64,000 nucleotides of DNA, from assembly GCA_032158295.1 (NCBI GenBank), contig CM063243.1, forward strand, positions 9,822,302 through 9,886,301, read 5' to 3'. Numbering within the stretch: the stretch's first letter is position 1; every line of letters starts with the position of its first letter. The notes beneath the pieces are model-generated. The model was not told the DNA's origin. It worked only from the letters and a program-made list of their open reading frames with translations, and ran no database searches. Source of the DNA: Pycnopodia helianthoides (Eukaryota; Echinodermata; Asteroidea; Forcipulatida; Asteriidae). This document shows positions 1 through 8,967 of this stretch, piece after piece. The position numbers were made by a program, and so were the translations under genes.

Positions 1-189
1 ACCAAGAAACCGTACCCAGTCTCTACCCACTTCAACAGCCCCAATCATAGTGTCAATGATGTTGAACTTCTGGTGATTGAAGCTTGCAATGGTGATGACA
101 CACACCGCAAGCATAGAGAATCACACTGGATTCACCAACTCAAGACAGTCAAACCCTTTGGACTAAACATAAACACTGGTGTTAAATAA
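1..189 (+). mobile_element. 3' end of a Penelope-like retroelement ORF (GIY-YIG endonuclease tail)
   Basis: Reading frame 1 is open from the first base to TAA at 187-189, giving about 62 residues. It includes VSTHFNSPNHS, DVELLVIEAC, a THRKHRESHWI stretch and a final KPFGLNINTG. The pattern HF..P.HS...D....IE....D...R..RE..WI..L.T..P.GLN is typical of the GIY-YIG endonuclease domain that ends the single ORF of Penelope-like elements. The RT part lies left of the window. The HHR-like repeat at 583-735 in the same orientation fits a Penelope 3' end. A bacterial-type GIY-YIG gene is much less likely, because the stretch lacks its own start and sits among eukaryotic repeats. Confidence 0.72.
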
Positions 190-745
190 CTTCCCATTAC
201 CCTCCACTTCACTCCTGCCTGAAAATTTTATGTTGTATATATTCTGTAAATAATTTTTTATTTTTTTTTAAAGTTGTTTTTATAAATTCGTTACTATAAC
301 TATATCATGTAGTAACCCCCTTTTTTCACAGGTCCCTCACACCTATTTTTAATATCATCCCACCTTTTGATCTTAATTAATTGACCATTGATAGTTGCAT
401 CATGATGCAACTTGCTCTTTAATCCTACCCTTTCATGTTTCCCTGCATTGTTAACGAACATGCATTTACCACTTTTATGGTCCAGTAAACCATCCTTCCA
501 CACTAAACATCCTTTGTCCTCACCACTTTACTCCTATTGGTTTATAGCCACTAATTGTTTCTGAAATAGAAACTTTGATTAGCTGTAATTTTCCCGCTTC
601 TTTCTGGATCCTTCCCTTAATCCCTTTCCCCTCTCTTTTTCTATAAATGGATATGTATTTGTTTGTACTTGTTTCATGCCTCTGAAGAAGGTCCGGTTTG
701 GATCGAAAGCTAAGGCCATCTACCCTACTCATTATATATATATTT
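190..745 (+). mobile_element. Penelope-like 3' untranslated/terminal repeat region with hammerhead-like motif
   Basis: No ORF of note. The segment 583-735 recurs in inverse orientation at 3267-3408 and 3613-3725, so it is a repeat unit of the element end. Within it, 676-719 can fold as a hammerhead-ribozyme-like motif. A short stem pairs 678-681 with 713-716, CTGAAGA is at 682-688, a 5 bp stem (690-694 with 700-704) closes a GGTTT loop, then comes GAAA at 705-708 and a palindromic AGCT at 708-711. Penelope-like elements are known to carry minimal hammerhead motifs in their terminal repeats. A G run follows at about 751-763. Confidence 0.55.
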
Positions 746-977
746 TTTGGGGGGGGGGGGGGCCGGGGTCTCAACTTGTTTTTGGTTTGCTTCATTTATT
801 GAATTGTTTATTTAATAATTTATTGATTTGCTTATATATTTCTTCTTCCCTTTCCATTTAGTTATTTTTTGAGTCCCCATTCAGTATAGATACATGTTGC
901 CGTCTGTTGTTTTCTCCCAGTCTGGTTGGGTGCACTCGTATTACTATACATTGTAAACTCACGGGGTTAAAGTACCA

Positions 978-1298
978 ACACCTACTAGCGCAGTGGGATA
1001 AGGTGCTGGGACTGTCTCAACACTTGGACCACGCGATCCAGGTTCGAATGCCGTCTGCACTAATATAGGTTCAAGGCCTTTTGCTGTCTGTGGCAACAGT
1101 GTGATTGGGATCTGCCTTGCTTCCTCCCCTAAGGTGTCAGGGCCCTAGTGGCTAGGCAGGGGAGACAGGGGAGGATATGCTGCTGGGTCAACCGCCACGA
1201 ATAAGGGAACTATATCGTTGTCCGTAGGGGGGCGCAGAGCGCGCTATCTAACCCCTCGGGCGCGTGAACGCCTGACACTACCAGCACCGCGTAACTTT
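978..1298 (+). mobile_element. tRNA-derived SINE-like element
   Basis: The left part looks like a degenerate tRNA: a box-A-like CTAGCGCAGTGGG near 985 and a box-B-like GGTTCGAATGC near 1041. About 230 bp of non-tRNA body follow, ending near ACCAGCACCGCGTAAC. Both promoter boxes in the right order and spacing with an unrelated body is the layout of a tRNA-derived SINE. The family is not one I can name. Confidence 0.45.
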
Positions 1299-1466
1299 TT
1301 AAACTTTTTTAGTATAAGGTAGAGATTTTATTTATTTTTTATTTTTTTTTAAATTTTGTATTTGTTGATGCAACTACGCAATAAAAGTTACATGAAACAC
1401 TGCAAAAACATTTTATTCAAGAAACAATTGCAAACAAAAGAAACCCAAAACATGTATCAGAATTAG

Positions 1467-1900
1467 TTGCGATGATCGTAACCCTCTCTACAGACGGGCT
1501 GTTTACCGGAGGGGTTTACGAGGTGTTGTGCACGAGATTCGACCATAAGTGCAATTTCGACCAATGTTGACAGACTATAGTACCAGATATGCCCAATTTT
1601 TACCACTTTCGAAAATCATGAAAGAAATTCTAAGAACACGGGCTTGATCTTCAATGTCCAAGGAATCCGCTTATAACACTCAAAACATAATTGAGAACAT
1701 ATTTTGAAGAAAAAGGGACAAAACATTACTAGAGACGGAGCGAAATGCTCGTAAAGCGAACACAGACGATGGTTGAGGTTTTTAACCGAATTCATTACCT
1801 CTTGACCGATCAGCGTAAATTTCCGACCAATCAACGCAAACCAAGGAAAAACAGACCGGCTGTAGCCCGAAAACGGCTATTTCCGCTCGCGGACTCACTG
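1467..1900 (+). repeat. Single arm related to the foldback element at 16388-17285
   Basis: It begins GTTGCGATGATCGTAACCC and runs through CCCAATTTTTACCACTTTC and the GACCAATCAGCGTAA-like stretch, in the same order as the terminal arm of the element in TBCB intron 1. Only one arm is seen here, so this is a solo or truncated, diverged copy. Confidence 0.55.
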
Positions 1901-1929
1901 CAAGGGTGTGCAAGTGTCGGCGCTCGGCT

Positions 1930-2135
1930 GTACACATGTTCATGTACTTGAATAATAAATGCCAAGGTGGACATGTACAGTGTTTACCTGTACATGACTG
2001 TGTGAACATGTAGGCCTACAGTGTTTACATGTACATGTACATGACTGGGTGAACATGTAGTGTTTACATGTACATGACTGTGTGTACAATGTATGGATTA
2101 CGTGCATGTACATGTACTTGTACACATGCATAGAG
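1930..2135. repeat. ACATGTAC-rich low-complexity/tandem region
   Basis: Irregular repeats of roughly 20-40 bp are built around the self-complementary words ACATGT and GTACATGTAC, interspersed with GACTGTGTGAAC. The same palindromic word recurs throughout the right part of the window. Confidence 0.6.
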
Positions 2136-2371
2136 CCACGCATGTATGAGTCCAATACACAAGCGGGAATAGTGGTTTCGTGTTATTAACAAGCACCATG
2201 GAAACACCTAGTCCAAGCAAGCGCTCCAAAGATAGCCCCCTACCCACTCCCTCCGAAAACAAAGATGGAAAATTAAGTTTTAGGCCCTCAAAATAATATA
2301 TAGGCTATTACTCAGTAGACTGATTCGAGAGCCCAGTACCGCAGTGTAAATATGATGCCCAAATGTGACCT

Positions 2372-2607
2372 GGGCCCAATTTCATGGAGCTGCTTAAGTA
2401 AAACATTTGCTTAAGCACGAAAATAGCTTGCTTATTTTACACATGTTACTGGCTAAAATTTCATGCCTTATACATTGCTTGTGACTGGTATTTAGCTGTT
2501 GTTTACTTAGCATAACAATAGTCTTGGCCGGTAGACTGATTTTACTAAGCAATGATTTTTTTGCTTAAGCAAAATTTGTGCTTAAGCAGCTCCATGAAAT
2601 TGGGCCC
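2372..2607. mobile_element. MITE, family A (GGGCCCAATTTCAT ends), copy 1
   Basis: Terminal inverted repeats run GGGCCCAATTTCATGGAGCT to its reverse complement, followed by subterminal TGCTTAAG-type repeats. No coding capacity. It lies upstream of the first supportable exon of the left-hand gene. Confidence 0.8.
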
Positions 2608-2919
2608 TGGGGGTTGTTAACTTTCAACTTGAGGTATTTTGGATGACATAGGCACTAAAAAATAAATAGTCCCTATTTGCCAAGAGGTGTAGGGATATTT
2701 TTCAAGATTGATGCCCGGACGCAGGGAAAATTTCACCGGCGTTGAGGTGTTTTCACTTGCAAGGAAACAAACTAGTAAGACTAAACTAAATAAACTCCCA
2801 TAGGAACCAATGCTTATGATAAATATTCAAAAATACTCACAAGTCTCTCAACCTCTTGAAAACCAATCAAACATGTTTACAGACGACTGAACTTTAGAAT
2901 TCTTTTCATTTGTTGGCAG

Positions 2920-3046
2920 GTCAGCCGTTTGGAATATTTCCTAACTACCCCAGAAGACAAAAAAAAAACACGCGAACAACAAAAATTTGTCTTTTCCCAA
3001 AACCGACCTGCTGCCAGCATTCGTGAAGCACTTCTCCACTTCCCCG
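2920..3046 (+). CDS. Candidate exon of an unrecognised gene
   Basis: A good acceptor (TTTTCATTTGTTGGCAG) precedes an open 127 nt stretch reading VSRLEYFLTTPED, then a lysine run and FSQNRPAASIREALLHFP, with a possible donor G|GTCAAA at 3047. The composition looks like coding sequence and has no repeat signature. Its end phase (1) does not match the phase-0 start of the candidate exon at 3845. So an exon is missing between them, a base is missing, or one of the two is not an exon. A run of ten A at about 2959-2968 could hide an indel. Confidence 0.42.
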
Positions 3047-3266
3047 GTCAAATAGGGCCAACTTTAACGCCTTAATTTATCAAGTCTCCTCAAAAGTTGA
3101 AGCACAGAACCCATGTGTTGTGAACGATTCTTATATTTACGCAATCTATTAATAGCATGACCCCCAAAACGTTATAATTCAAAATAGTTATACTGTTTCA
3201 TTGGGTGTTTTTTTTTTTTTTTTATTCATTTATTTATTTTTCATTTTTATATATATTTATATATAA

Positions 3267-3408
3267 AATGAGTAGGGTAGATGGCCTTAGCTTTCGATCC
3301 AAACCGGACCTTCTTCAGAGGCATAAAACAAGTACAAACAAATACATATCCATTTATAGAAAAAGAGAGGGGAAAGGGATTAAGGGAAGGATCCAGAAAG
3401 AAGCGGGA
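3267..3408 (-). mobile_element. Penelope-like terminal fragment, inverse copy 1
   Basis: Reverse complement of 583-735, including the CTGAAGAAGG and GATCGAAAGC words of the hammerhead-like motif, read on the minus strand. It begins next to a TA-rich stretch. Confidence 0.75.
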
Positions 3409-3612
3409 GAAGTAGTTCTGAAAAGAACAGGTATGGAGTGGGAAAAGATAAAATAGATATGGTTGTAACAATTAAAAAACAAGATGCAGGCAAATCAATG
3501 GGATCACCCGAAGGGATACAAACAGAAAAATAGTTTCTTACTACGACGTGTGAGGGGTCTGTTGAAACCGTTGAGTTGCAGACAGGAAAATCCTGGTGAC
3601 CGGTGATAAATA

Positions 3613-3752
3613 AAATGAGTAGGGTAGATGGCCTTAGCTTTCGATCCAAACCGGACCTTCTTCAGAGGCATGAAACAAGTACAAACAAATACATATCCAT
3701 TTATAGAAAAAGAGAGGGGAAAGGGAATATATATATATATATATATATATAC
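3613..3752 (-). mobile_element. Penelope-like terminal fragment, inverse copy 2, plus (TA)n
   Basis: A second, shorter reverse-complement copy spans 3613-3725. It ends in a simple TA repeat at about 3727-3752. The two copies with the same orientation and border suggest a partial tandem head of a Penelope-like insertion. Confidence 0.7.
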
Positions 3753-3844
3753 TGTCCCTGATGTTAGATATTATTTAAAAAAAACTTAAACTAAATACTA
3801 ATTTTACAATTATTTATACCTGTTTATATTTATTTTGAATTCAG

Positions 3845-3926
3845 AATCCCGGAGTGTCTGCATCTGCATCCATAGATAAGGCTGGTGCTGAACCCAATAT
3901 AGCAGCTGATGGCAGTGTTAAAAGAG
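3845..3926 (+). CDS. Candidate exon of an unrecognised gene
   Basis: 82 nt open only in phase 0, reading NPGVSASASIDKAGAEPN and then IAADGSVKR. It is preceded by TTTTGAATTCAG and followed by a weak donor (GAG|GTCATT). It ends in phase 1, which is what the next exon at 4751 needs. The Ala/Ser-rich composition suggests a linker. Support comes from splice sites and phase only. Confidence 0.5.
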
Positions 3927-4379
3927 GTCATTCATATTTAATTATGTTGCTTTGGATACCCGAAGCCCCTGGACCACCCCCCCCCCGAACAAAATATAAT
4001 AATAATAACAATGAATAAATAAGTGATTAACAATAACATAAATAATAATAATAATTAAACAAATTAGTAAACAAATAACAACAATAAAATAATACATGTA
4101 ATAATAATTTTAAAAAATAATTAAAATAAAACAGAATGACCAAATACGAATTACATAAAGCTAAATAAAGAAACAAACAAATTGAGCATAACGAAAATAA
4201 ACTGTATATTAATCGCTCTTTGAGTAAACTGATTACTCTTGGATTGGCAAATAAAAAGAAAACTGACTTAGCAACCCACCTCTCCCAGGAAAGAAAGAAA
4301 AAGAAAACAAAACCCAATGTAGCAATTGCCATTAAGCAAATCAATAAATAGATATAACAATTACACAAACAAAAATGAC

Positions 4380-4647
4380 TTAAAGGAACATTACAGAATT
4401 GGTAATTGTAAAATATACTTTTGATCACAGATTTACATAAAACTTACACGATCTAGTGATGATGATAGTAGAAAACATCCCTAGAAATATTTCTGTCTGA
4501 AATGCCATTATTCTCGTGACCCAGATGGCCGATCGATCTCAAACTTCTACAGGTTTGTCAGTTTATGTATATGGTGGATTACATAAAGTGCTTACACTGC
4601 CAGCAACTGTTTTGTTAGCAAAAACCAATTCTGTAATGTTCCTTTAA
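4380..4647. mobile_element. MITE with TTAA-flanked AGGAACATTACAGAATTGGT inverted repeats
   Basis: The left end TTAAAGGAACATTACAGAAT is matched by its reverse complement at the right end, and TTAA is present at both borders. It lies in the intron between candidate exons 3845-3926 and 4751-4850. The TTAA borders resemble piggyBac-type target sites, but a TA target with longer ends is equally possible. Confidence 0.75.
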
Positions 4648-4750
4648 ATAAAGCAAAATAACAAGATTTAAAGATATACAAAGCTTGAATGCCTGTAGTG
4701 CGTGTATCAAACTTCTTGATTACTTGGAATGTTTTCTTTGTTCTTCATAG

Positions 4751-4850
4751 ACTCACTAGTTGCCACAATTAAAACGTGGTCACCAACCTGATGAAGTGGC
4801 AGCTCAAATCTAAGAAACAAGCAGGAGTCAAATTAAGATCCATAGAAAAG
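4751..4850 (+). CDS. Exon of an unrecognised gene with an apparent 1-base deletion
   Basis: A strong acceptor (TTTTCTTTGTTCTTCATAG) and a donor AAG|GTAAAG flank 100 nt. From the acceptor the frame reads DSLVATIK and then soon hits TGA. One base over, it reads NVVTNLMKWQLKSKKQAGVK and LRSIEK up to the donor. One more A in the AAAA run at 4771-4774 would join the two into one open exon. That would also give exactly the entry phase (1) and exit phase (0) demanded by the neighbours. I read this as an assembly indel or a frameshift allele. Confidence 0.6.
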
Positions 4851-5468
4851 GTAAAGCATATCCCGCTTAAACTATTAATGCTGCTCGAATCTGTACTTTG
4901 AATGCGTCCTACACTTAAGACAATGGCTTCACCACTTCAAGAGTGAAACTCAAAGACCGTTTTCTACAGTTTGTATTAGAGACAATGTATGGCATTGGTA
5001 ATTATCAACTAAACAAAAAAAGGGGCAAAGAAGTTTAAATCTGAAATTTTAACGATTACTATAGTCTTGGTCAAAACGTTCTTACATTTTTTTTATTGGA
5101 AGTGGAGTTTATTGGTCAAATGTTGTCTCCAGAGTAATATTTTAGCAAAACAAAAGAGGATTTTCTATGAGAATTATTATTTGTGGATTTTGATGGTTGT
5201 TTCTAGATATGTAAGACTTTTTGATTTTATGCCTTTTGGATTATTACAGATATGAAATTGCAATTAGTTTATCCTATAGCACTGAGCAGATGATTATATA
5301 AATGACAGATTGGACTGTGCAAGTCTAATGTATATTTGAACATTGGGACCTGTTAAAGAGCATCATTTGTTTCTTTCACAAAATTTCACACGTGTACAAA
5401 GTTCTAAACTCTTAAAATATGAGCGAAACTTGCACAGTAAAATTTTACGTTCTCATCTTGTTGATTAG

Positions 5469-5589
5469 TACAAAGGTCACTTGGAGGTCATTCAGCGTCG
5501 CAGTCGTCAAGAGCAAGTTGAGCTTCCATTTCCCATCAGGCTCAACATCAAGAGAGAGGTACTGCCAATCATACACAACGTCATCAAAG
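5469..5589 (+). CDS. Internal exon of an unrecognised gene
   Basis: Acceptor TTGTTGATTAG, donor AAAG|GTACTT. It is open in phase 0 for 121 nt, reading YKGHLEVIQRRSRQEQVE, then LPFPIRLNIKREVLPIIHNV. The basic and hydrophobic, evenly mixed composition is clearly protein-like. It exits in phase 1, matching the last exon. I do not recognise the family. Confidence 0.7.
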
Positions 5590-6060
5590 GTACTTCTCAA
5601 CGAATCATCTTAAAATGTTGCAGCGATATTGATGGGGGTCCTTTTTTTGGGGGGGGGGGGCGCAGTCCTCTACAAATTTCCACTTCTCCCTTCCCCCAAC
5701 CTGTGCCCCCAAATGAAAAAGTCCTGGGTCATCAACAAACTCTCATATTCAGAAAAATACTTCTTTTAAGAAGACTTCACAAACATAATGGCAATGTCAT
5801 AGTTTATAAGCAACAAGTTCCAGACAATCTTCGAGAAGACAAGTCTCATTTTGATTTCCACAAGTTTCTTTGGGGAGTGCATGATTAGACATTGCTTTTG
5901 TGCTAATGCCTTCTGCATGCAGTGCAGATAGTTGCCTTCAAGTTGCCTCATGTGGCTCGAGCCAACAACTTTCACTTCCATTATTTATAATCAATAATTA
6001 GTGAGGTTTGGTTGTGGTAGAGTTATTTCATTCATCACATCTCACCTGTTATTCTTTCAG

Positions 6061-6167
6061 ATTACCAGCTTTCCCTTGGTCCTAATCACAAACTGACAAG
6101 AGAGGCAATGGCCAAGGAACAACAGCTACAATCTGAGCTGACAGAGGAGGATGGGGTGGTGCTTTGA
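6061..6167 (+). CDS. Last coding exon of an unrecognised gene
   Basis: Acceptor TTATTCTTTCAG, entered in phase 1. It reads DYQLSLGPNHKLTREAMA, then KEQQLQSELTEEDGVVL, and stops at TGA 6165-6167. With the three exons before it, it forms a C-terminal region of about 135 residues that is Lys/Arg-rich and then acidic at the very end. There is no membrane segment and no recognised motif. The gene is convergent with TBCB. An AATAAA is present at 7046-7051. Homology searching of the joined exons would settle the identity. Confidence 0.7.
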
Positions 6168-6330
6168 GGATGCACTTTCCACTTTGGTTATTTCCTAATT
6201 CATTTGCAGGGAACTACATCATGAAGGCACAAGTTAGAATTTAGTGCCTGCCAAAAACGGCACGAGCCAAGATGTTACTATTAGGCTTAGAAGGCTGTTA
6301 GTCAAATTTAGTCCAATTGAAAAATTTGAT

Positions 6331-6648
6331 AAACTACCCTAACTGGGATAAAGGTGAAAAACTACCCAAACTGGGATAAACTACCCCATACTGGGATGAA
6401 CTACCACAAACTGGGATAAACTACCCCAAACTGGGATGAACTACCCCAAACTAGGATAAACGACCCCAAAATGGGATAACCTGCCCCAAACTGGGATAAA
6501 ATACCTAAACTGTGATAAAGTACCCCAAACTGGGATAAACTACCCAAACCGGGATAAACTACCCAAACCGGGATAAACTACCCCAACTGTGATAAACTGG
6601 GAAAAACTACCCAAAACTGGGATAAATTGGAATAAAGTACCCCAAACT
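6331..6648. repeat. Minisatellite, unit about 21 bp (CTACCCCAAACTGGGATAAA)
   Basis: About 15 imperfect direct copies of CTACCCCAAACTGGGATAAA in tandem, with GATGAA and GTGATAAA variants and a few short units. It starts about 160 bp after the stop of the plus-strand gene, so it may lie in its 3' UTR. Confidence 0.9.
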
Positions 6649-6717
6649 AATAACAAAAATACCCAGACATGCACTTATACCATTATTGAAACCCTTGTCT
6701 GCAGCAGTCAGTGGCCA

Positions 6718-6910
6718 GGGCCCAATTTCATAGAGCTGCTCAAGCACAAAAACTAGCTAAGCACAACAAAAATATGCTCAGCAGAATAAGGTTACCAGCC
6801 AAACTACCATGTCACATGTACAGTTTGTGACTGGTGTCCTGCTCATTTCTGCTAAGCAAAACATTGTTAAGCAATATTTTCTGCTTAAGCAGCTCTATGA
6901 AATTGGGCCC
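6718..6910. mobile_element. MITE, family A, copy 2
   Basis: Left end GGGCCCAATTTCATAGAGCT and right end the reverse complement at 6891-6910, with internal GCTTAAGCA and ACCAGTCACAAA-like stretches shared with the other copies. Confidence 0.85.
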
Positions 6911-7045
6911 TGGTGTGACATGGCGGAGATTAAAGAAAATTGTTCCAATCATTCAGTGAGACTCACCTCTGTCTAACATCATGTTGTAACAGAACAGAAA
7001 AGTTAACCCAACGAAAAATGTATGTACAACAACACAACAACGTTT

Positions 7046-7051
7046 AATAAA
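7046..7051 (+). terminator. Candidate polyadenylation signal of the plus-strand gene
   Basis: AATAAA about 880 bp after the TGA at 6165-6167. Other AATAAA-like words follow near 7156-7175. Position alone supports it. Confidence 0.25.
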
Positions 7052-7521
7052 AAGCAAAAATTCCATAAATTATCGTACTTACATAGGTATATTACAATGT
7101 AGGTAAAAGGAAAACAAGTTTTAGGCAGAGACCAATTATCATTATATTCAAAGATCAAATAAAACAGATTTGAAAAATAAAGTAATTGATTGGATCCGTA
7201 ATTTCATAGAAAACCTTTAAATTATGAAAAAAGTATAAGAAACCATTCACGTCGCTGTTTTCTGAAAATTTGGTCCAGTTACTGAAGAACACAGTCAATG
7301 AATGATGAGTGGGAAAAATAGAAAAGAAAAAAAAAGAAATGCAAAAAGAGGAAAATCACAGCATTTATGATGCCATATTTCACAGCTGCAGTATCTTCAC
7401 CACACCAATATTACATGACTGGAACTACCCACAGGCTACGGTCGCTCCATCTGTTGCCCTTAAGTGTTGGCCTTGGTGTTCCTTCAAAATAATCAAATAG
7501 ACTGACAAATTTAAAGTCCAC

Positions 7522-7610
7522 GGCCAAATTTCATAGAGCTGCTTGAAGCACAACGAGTAGCCGAGCCCAACAGGAATTTTCTGCTTAAGCAGCTCTATAA
7601 AAATGGGCCC
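7522..7610. mobile_element. MITE, family A, short internally deleted copy 3
   Basis: Only about 89 bp: GGCCAAATTTCATAGAGCTG to CAGCTCTATAAAAATGGGCCC-like ends. Nearly all of the interior is missing. Confidence 0.75.
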
Positions 7611-7703
7611 AGACCTCAGATTCAAAATCAACAAAAAGTTACAATTCCCCTACCCCCTCCCCCTCCCTCCAGAAAGTGAAAATTCGGGTACATTTCTGCA
7701 CAA

Positions 7704-7807
7704 AATAGTTAGTGGCCTGACAATTCGACCCTAGCAAAGTCTTTTTAAAAGTTTGTAGCCTTCGAGAAAGGATCTGCTAGGGTCGAAACGTCAGGCCACT
7801 AACTATT
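7704..7807. repeat. Inverted repeat with hammerhead-like motif (family 3)
   Basis: The arms AATAGTTAGTGGCCTGAC and GTCAGGCCACTAACTATT flank about 65 bp. The plus strand carries GTAGCCTTCGAGAAAGG, a short stem closing on GGGTC, then GAAACGTC and AGGCCAC. GTAGCCT can pair with AGGCCAC at 6 of 7 positions. A related single copy lies near 62468-62510. This is the layout of a Penelope-like terminal repeat junction. Confidence 0.5.
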
Positions 7808-8443
7808 ATTTGCATTTATACCATAGGTCCCTTTGGTTGGTAAGCAGTTTGCAACAGCTAATTCCATTTTCTCAATACAATTTTCTGTAATTTTACAAAC
7901 GAATGGTGACTTTGTAGGTTGTAAAAAAGAACCTTCCTTGAACATGTGGCTCAGCCCGACTACAACAGAATTAAACCCTAGTTAAAAATTTGCAAGTACA
8001 CTTTCCCAAAGAAGAATACATGCTACGAGCAAAATTGCACTTGATTTTACATACTTTAACAAAACCTTGTTCCCATTCTCGCAATGTTATTTTATCTCAA
8101 CATGCCTTGCTCGATTATAACCGCTGGAAATGTCTAATTTAAATTTGCAAATGCATGGTACAGTTTTTAATAAGGGAAGCGGTCGATTCACTGTATGAGA
8201 GAACTCAAACATAGTCATAACAGAAACAATGGCAACTGGTCCTCTCTCGTTCTAATGCCATCCGACTACTTGTATAACTGCATGCAGTTTAGGGTGACCG
8301 GGTAAAAACTTGATTTATTTGAAGTGCAACAGCATCAAAACACTTCCATCTTTGACAAACGCGAGCTAAGTGCCCTGCAAGCGCTAAAAAGTCTTCAACA
8401 AGCGTGCTCATAAAGGATTCACATTCAGGAGCCAATAGCATTG

Positions 8444-8449
8444 TTTATT
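8444..8449 (-). terminator. Candidate TBCB polyadenylation signal
   Basis: TTTATT on the plus strand reads AATAAA on the minus strand, about 400 nt after the TBCB stop. A second candidate is at 8314-8319. If used, the MITE at 8561-8811 lies in the 3' UTR. Confidence 0.35.
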
Positions 8450-8560
8450 AGTGTCTCCCTTCCACGGGTTAGTGACGAGAGGGATCGATACGGGCATTAC
8501 CCATGGGAACGAGGTTGATTTCGACCCCCCCCCCCCTCCCCCACTCTCTAAACAACATCT

Positions 8561-8811
8561 GGGCCCAATTTCATGGCTCTGCTTACCGTAAGCAAAGAAT
8601 CGGCGCTTGCGGAAGCAGGGAATTCCGCGCTTACGTCAAGCGTATTTCACGGGTTAGCGGGGAATTTCGGCTTGTGCGCGTGCGTACTCCACGTTACTAG
8701 GCATTCTACGCTTACACAGCTAGCGCAGAAATTCGGCGCTTGAACAGTAAGCGGAGAATGGTCACCGCAAGCGCAGAATTCGGCGGTAAGCAGAGCCATG
8801 AAATTGGGCCC
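8561..8811. mobile_element. MITE, family A, copy 4, inside the likely TBCB 3' UTR
   Basis: The perfect outer arms begin GGGCCCAATTTCATGGCTCT and extend about 28 bp. The interior has further GCTTACGC/GCGTAAGC repeats. It ends 36 bp from the TBCB stop codon, so the transcript could form a long hairpin there. Confidence 0.85.
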
Positions 8812-8847
8812 AGTTCATAGACCATCTTAACCTCCGACCTCCAAGCT

Positions 8848-8967
8848 TCACATCTCGTCGTCATCCATATCGAAGCTTTCTTCAGGGTAGTCACCAACAG
8901 CCACAAACTGTGGCTTGACGAAGCCACCATACTTGGGTTGGCACTCAAATATTGCTTGCCTTTGACG
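8848..8967 (-). CDS. TBCB: TBCB exon 6 (CAP-Gly end and stop), apparent frameshift
   Basis: Acceptor TTTTGTTTCAG at 8968. It enters with SVKGKQY. The family pattern continues [15 protein letters not shown] in the next frame and ends DMDDDEM with TGA at 8848-8850. Only TTT is present where TTTT would keep the frame. Confidence 0.9.
   Translation of the reverse strand, partial: RQRQAIFECQPKYGGFVKPQFVAVGDYPEESFDMDDDEM

Larger units (their letters stand above)
6168..8847. other. Convergent intergenic region between the plus-strand gene and TBCB
   Basis: It holds the minisatellite, MITE family A copies 2-4, the 7704-7807 inverted repeat and both genes' 3' ends. No further coding exon was seen on either strand. 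Confidence 0.6.

Noticed and set aside
4027..4428. 133-codon hydrophobic minus-strand ORF
   Set aside because: AT-rich simple sequence translates to Phe/Leu/Tyr/Cys runs. It lies in an intron and overlaps a MITE.
5649..5660. Long G/C homopolymers as functional signals
   Set aside because: G or C runs of 10-16 occur at many unrelated places (751, 5649, 11666, 34257, 36597, 56863). More likely replication slippage or assembly uncertainty.
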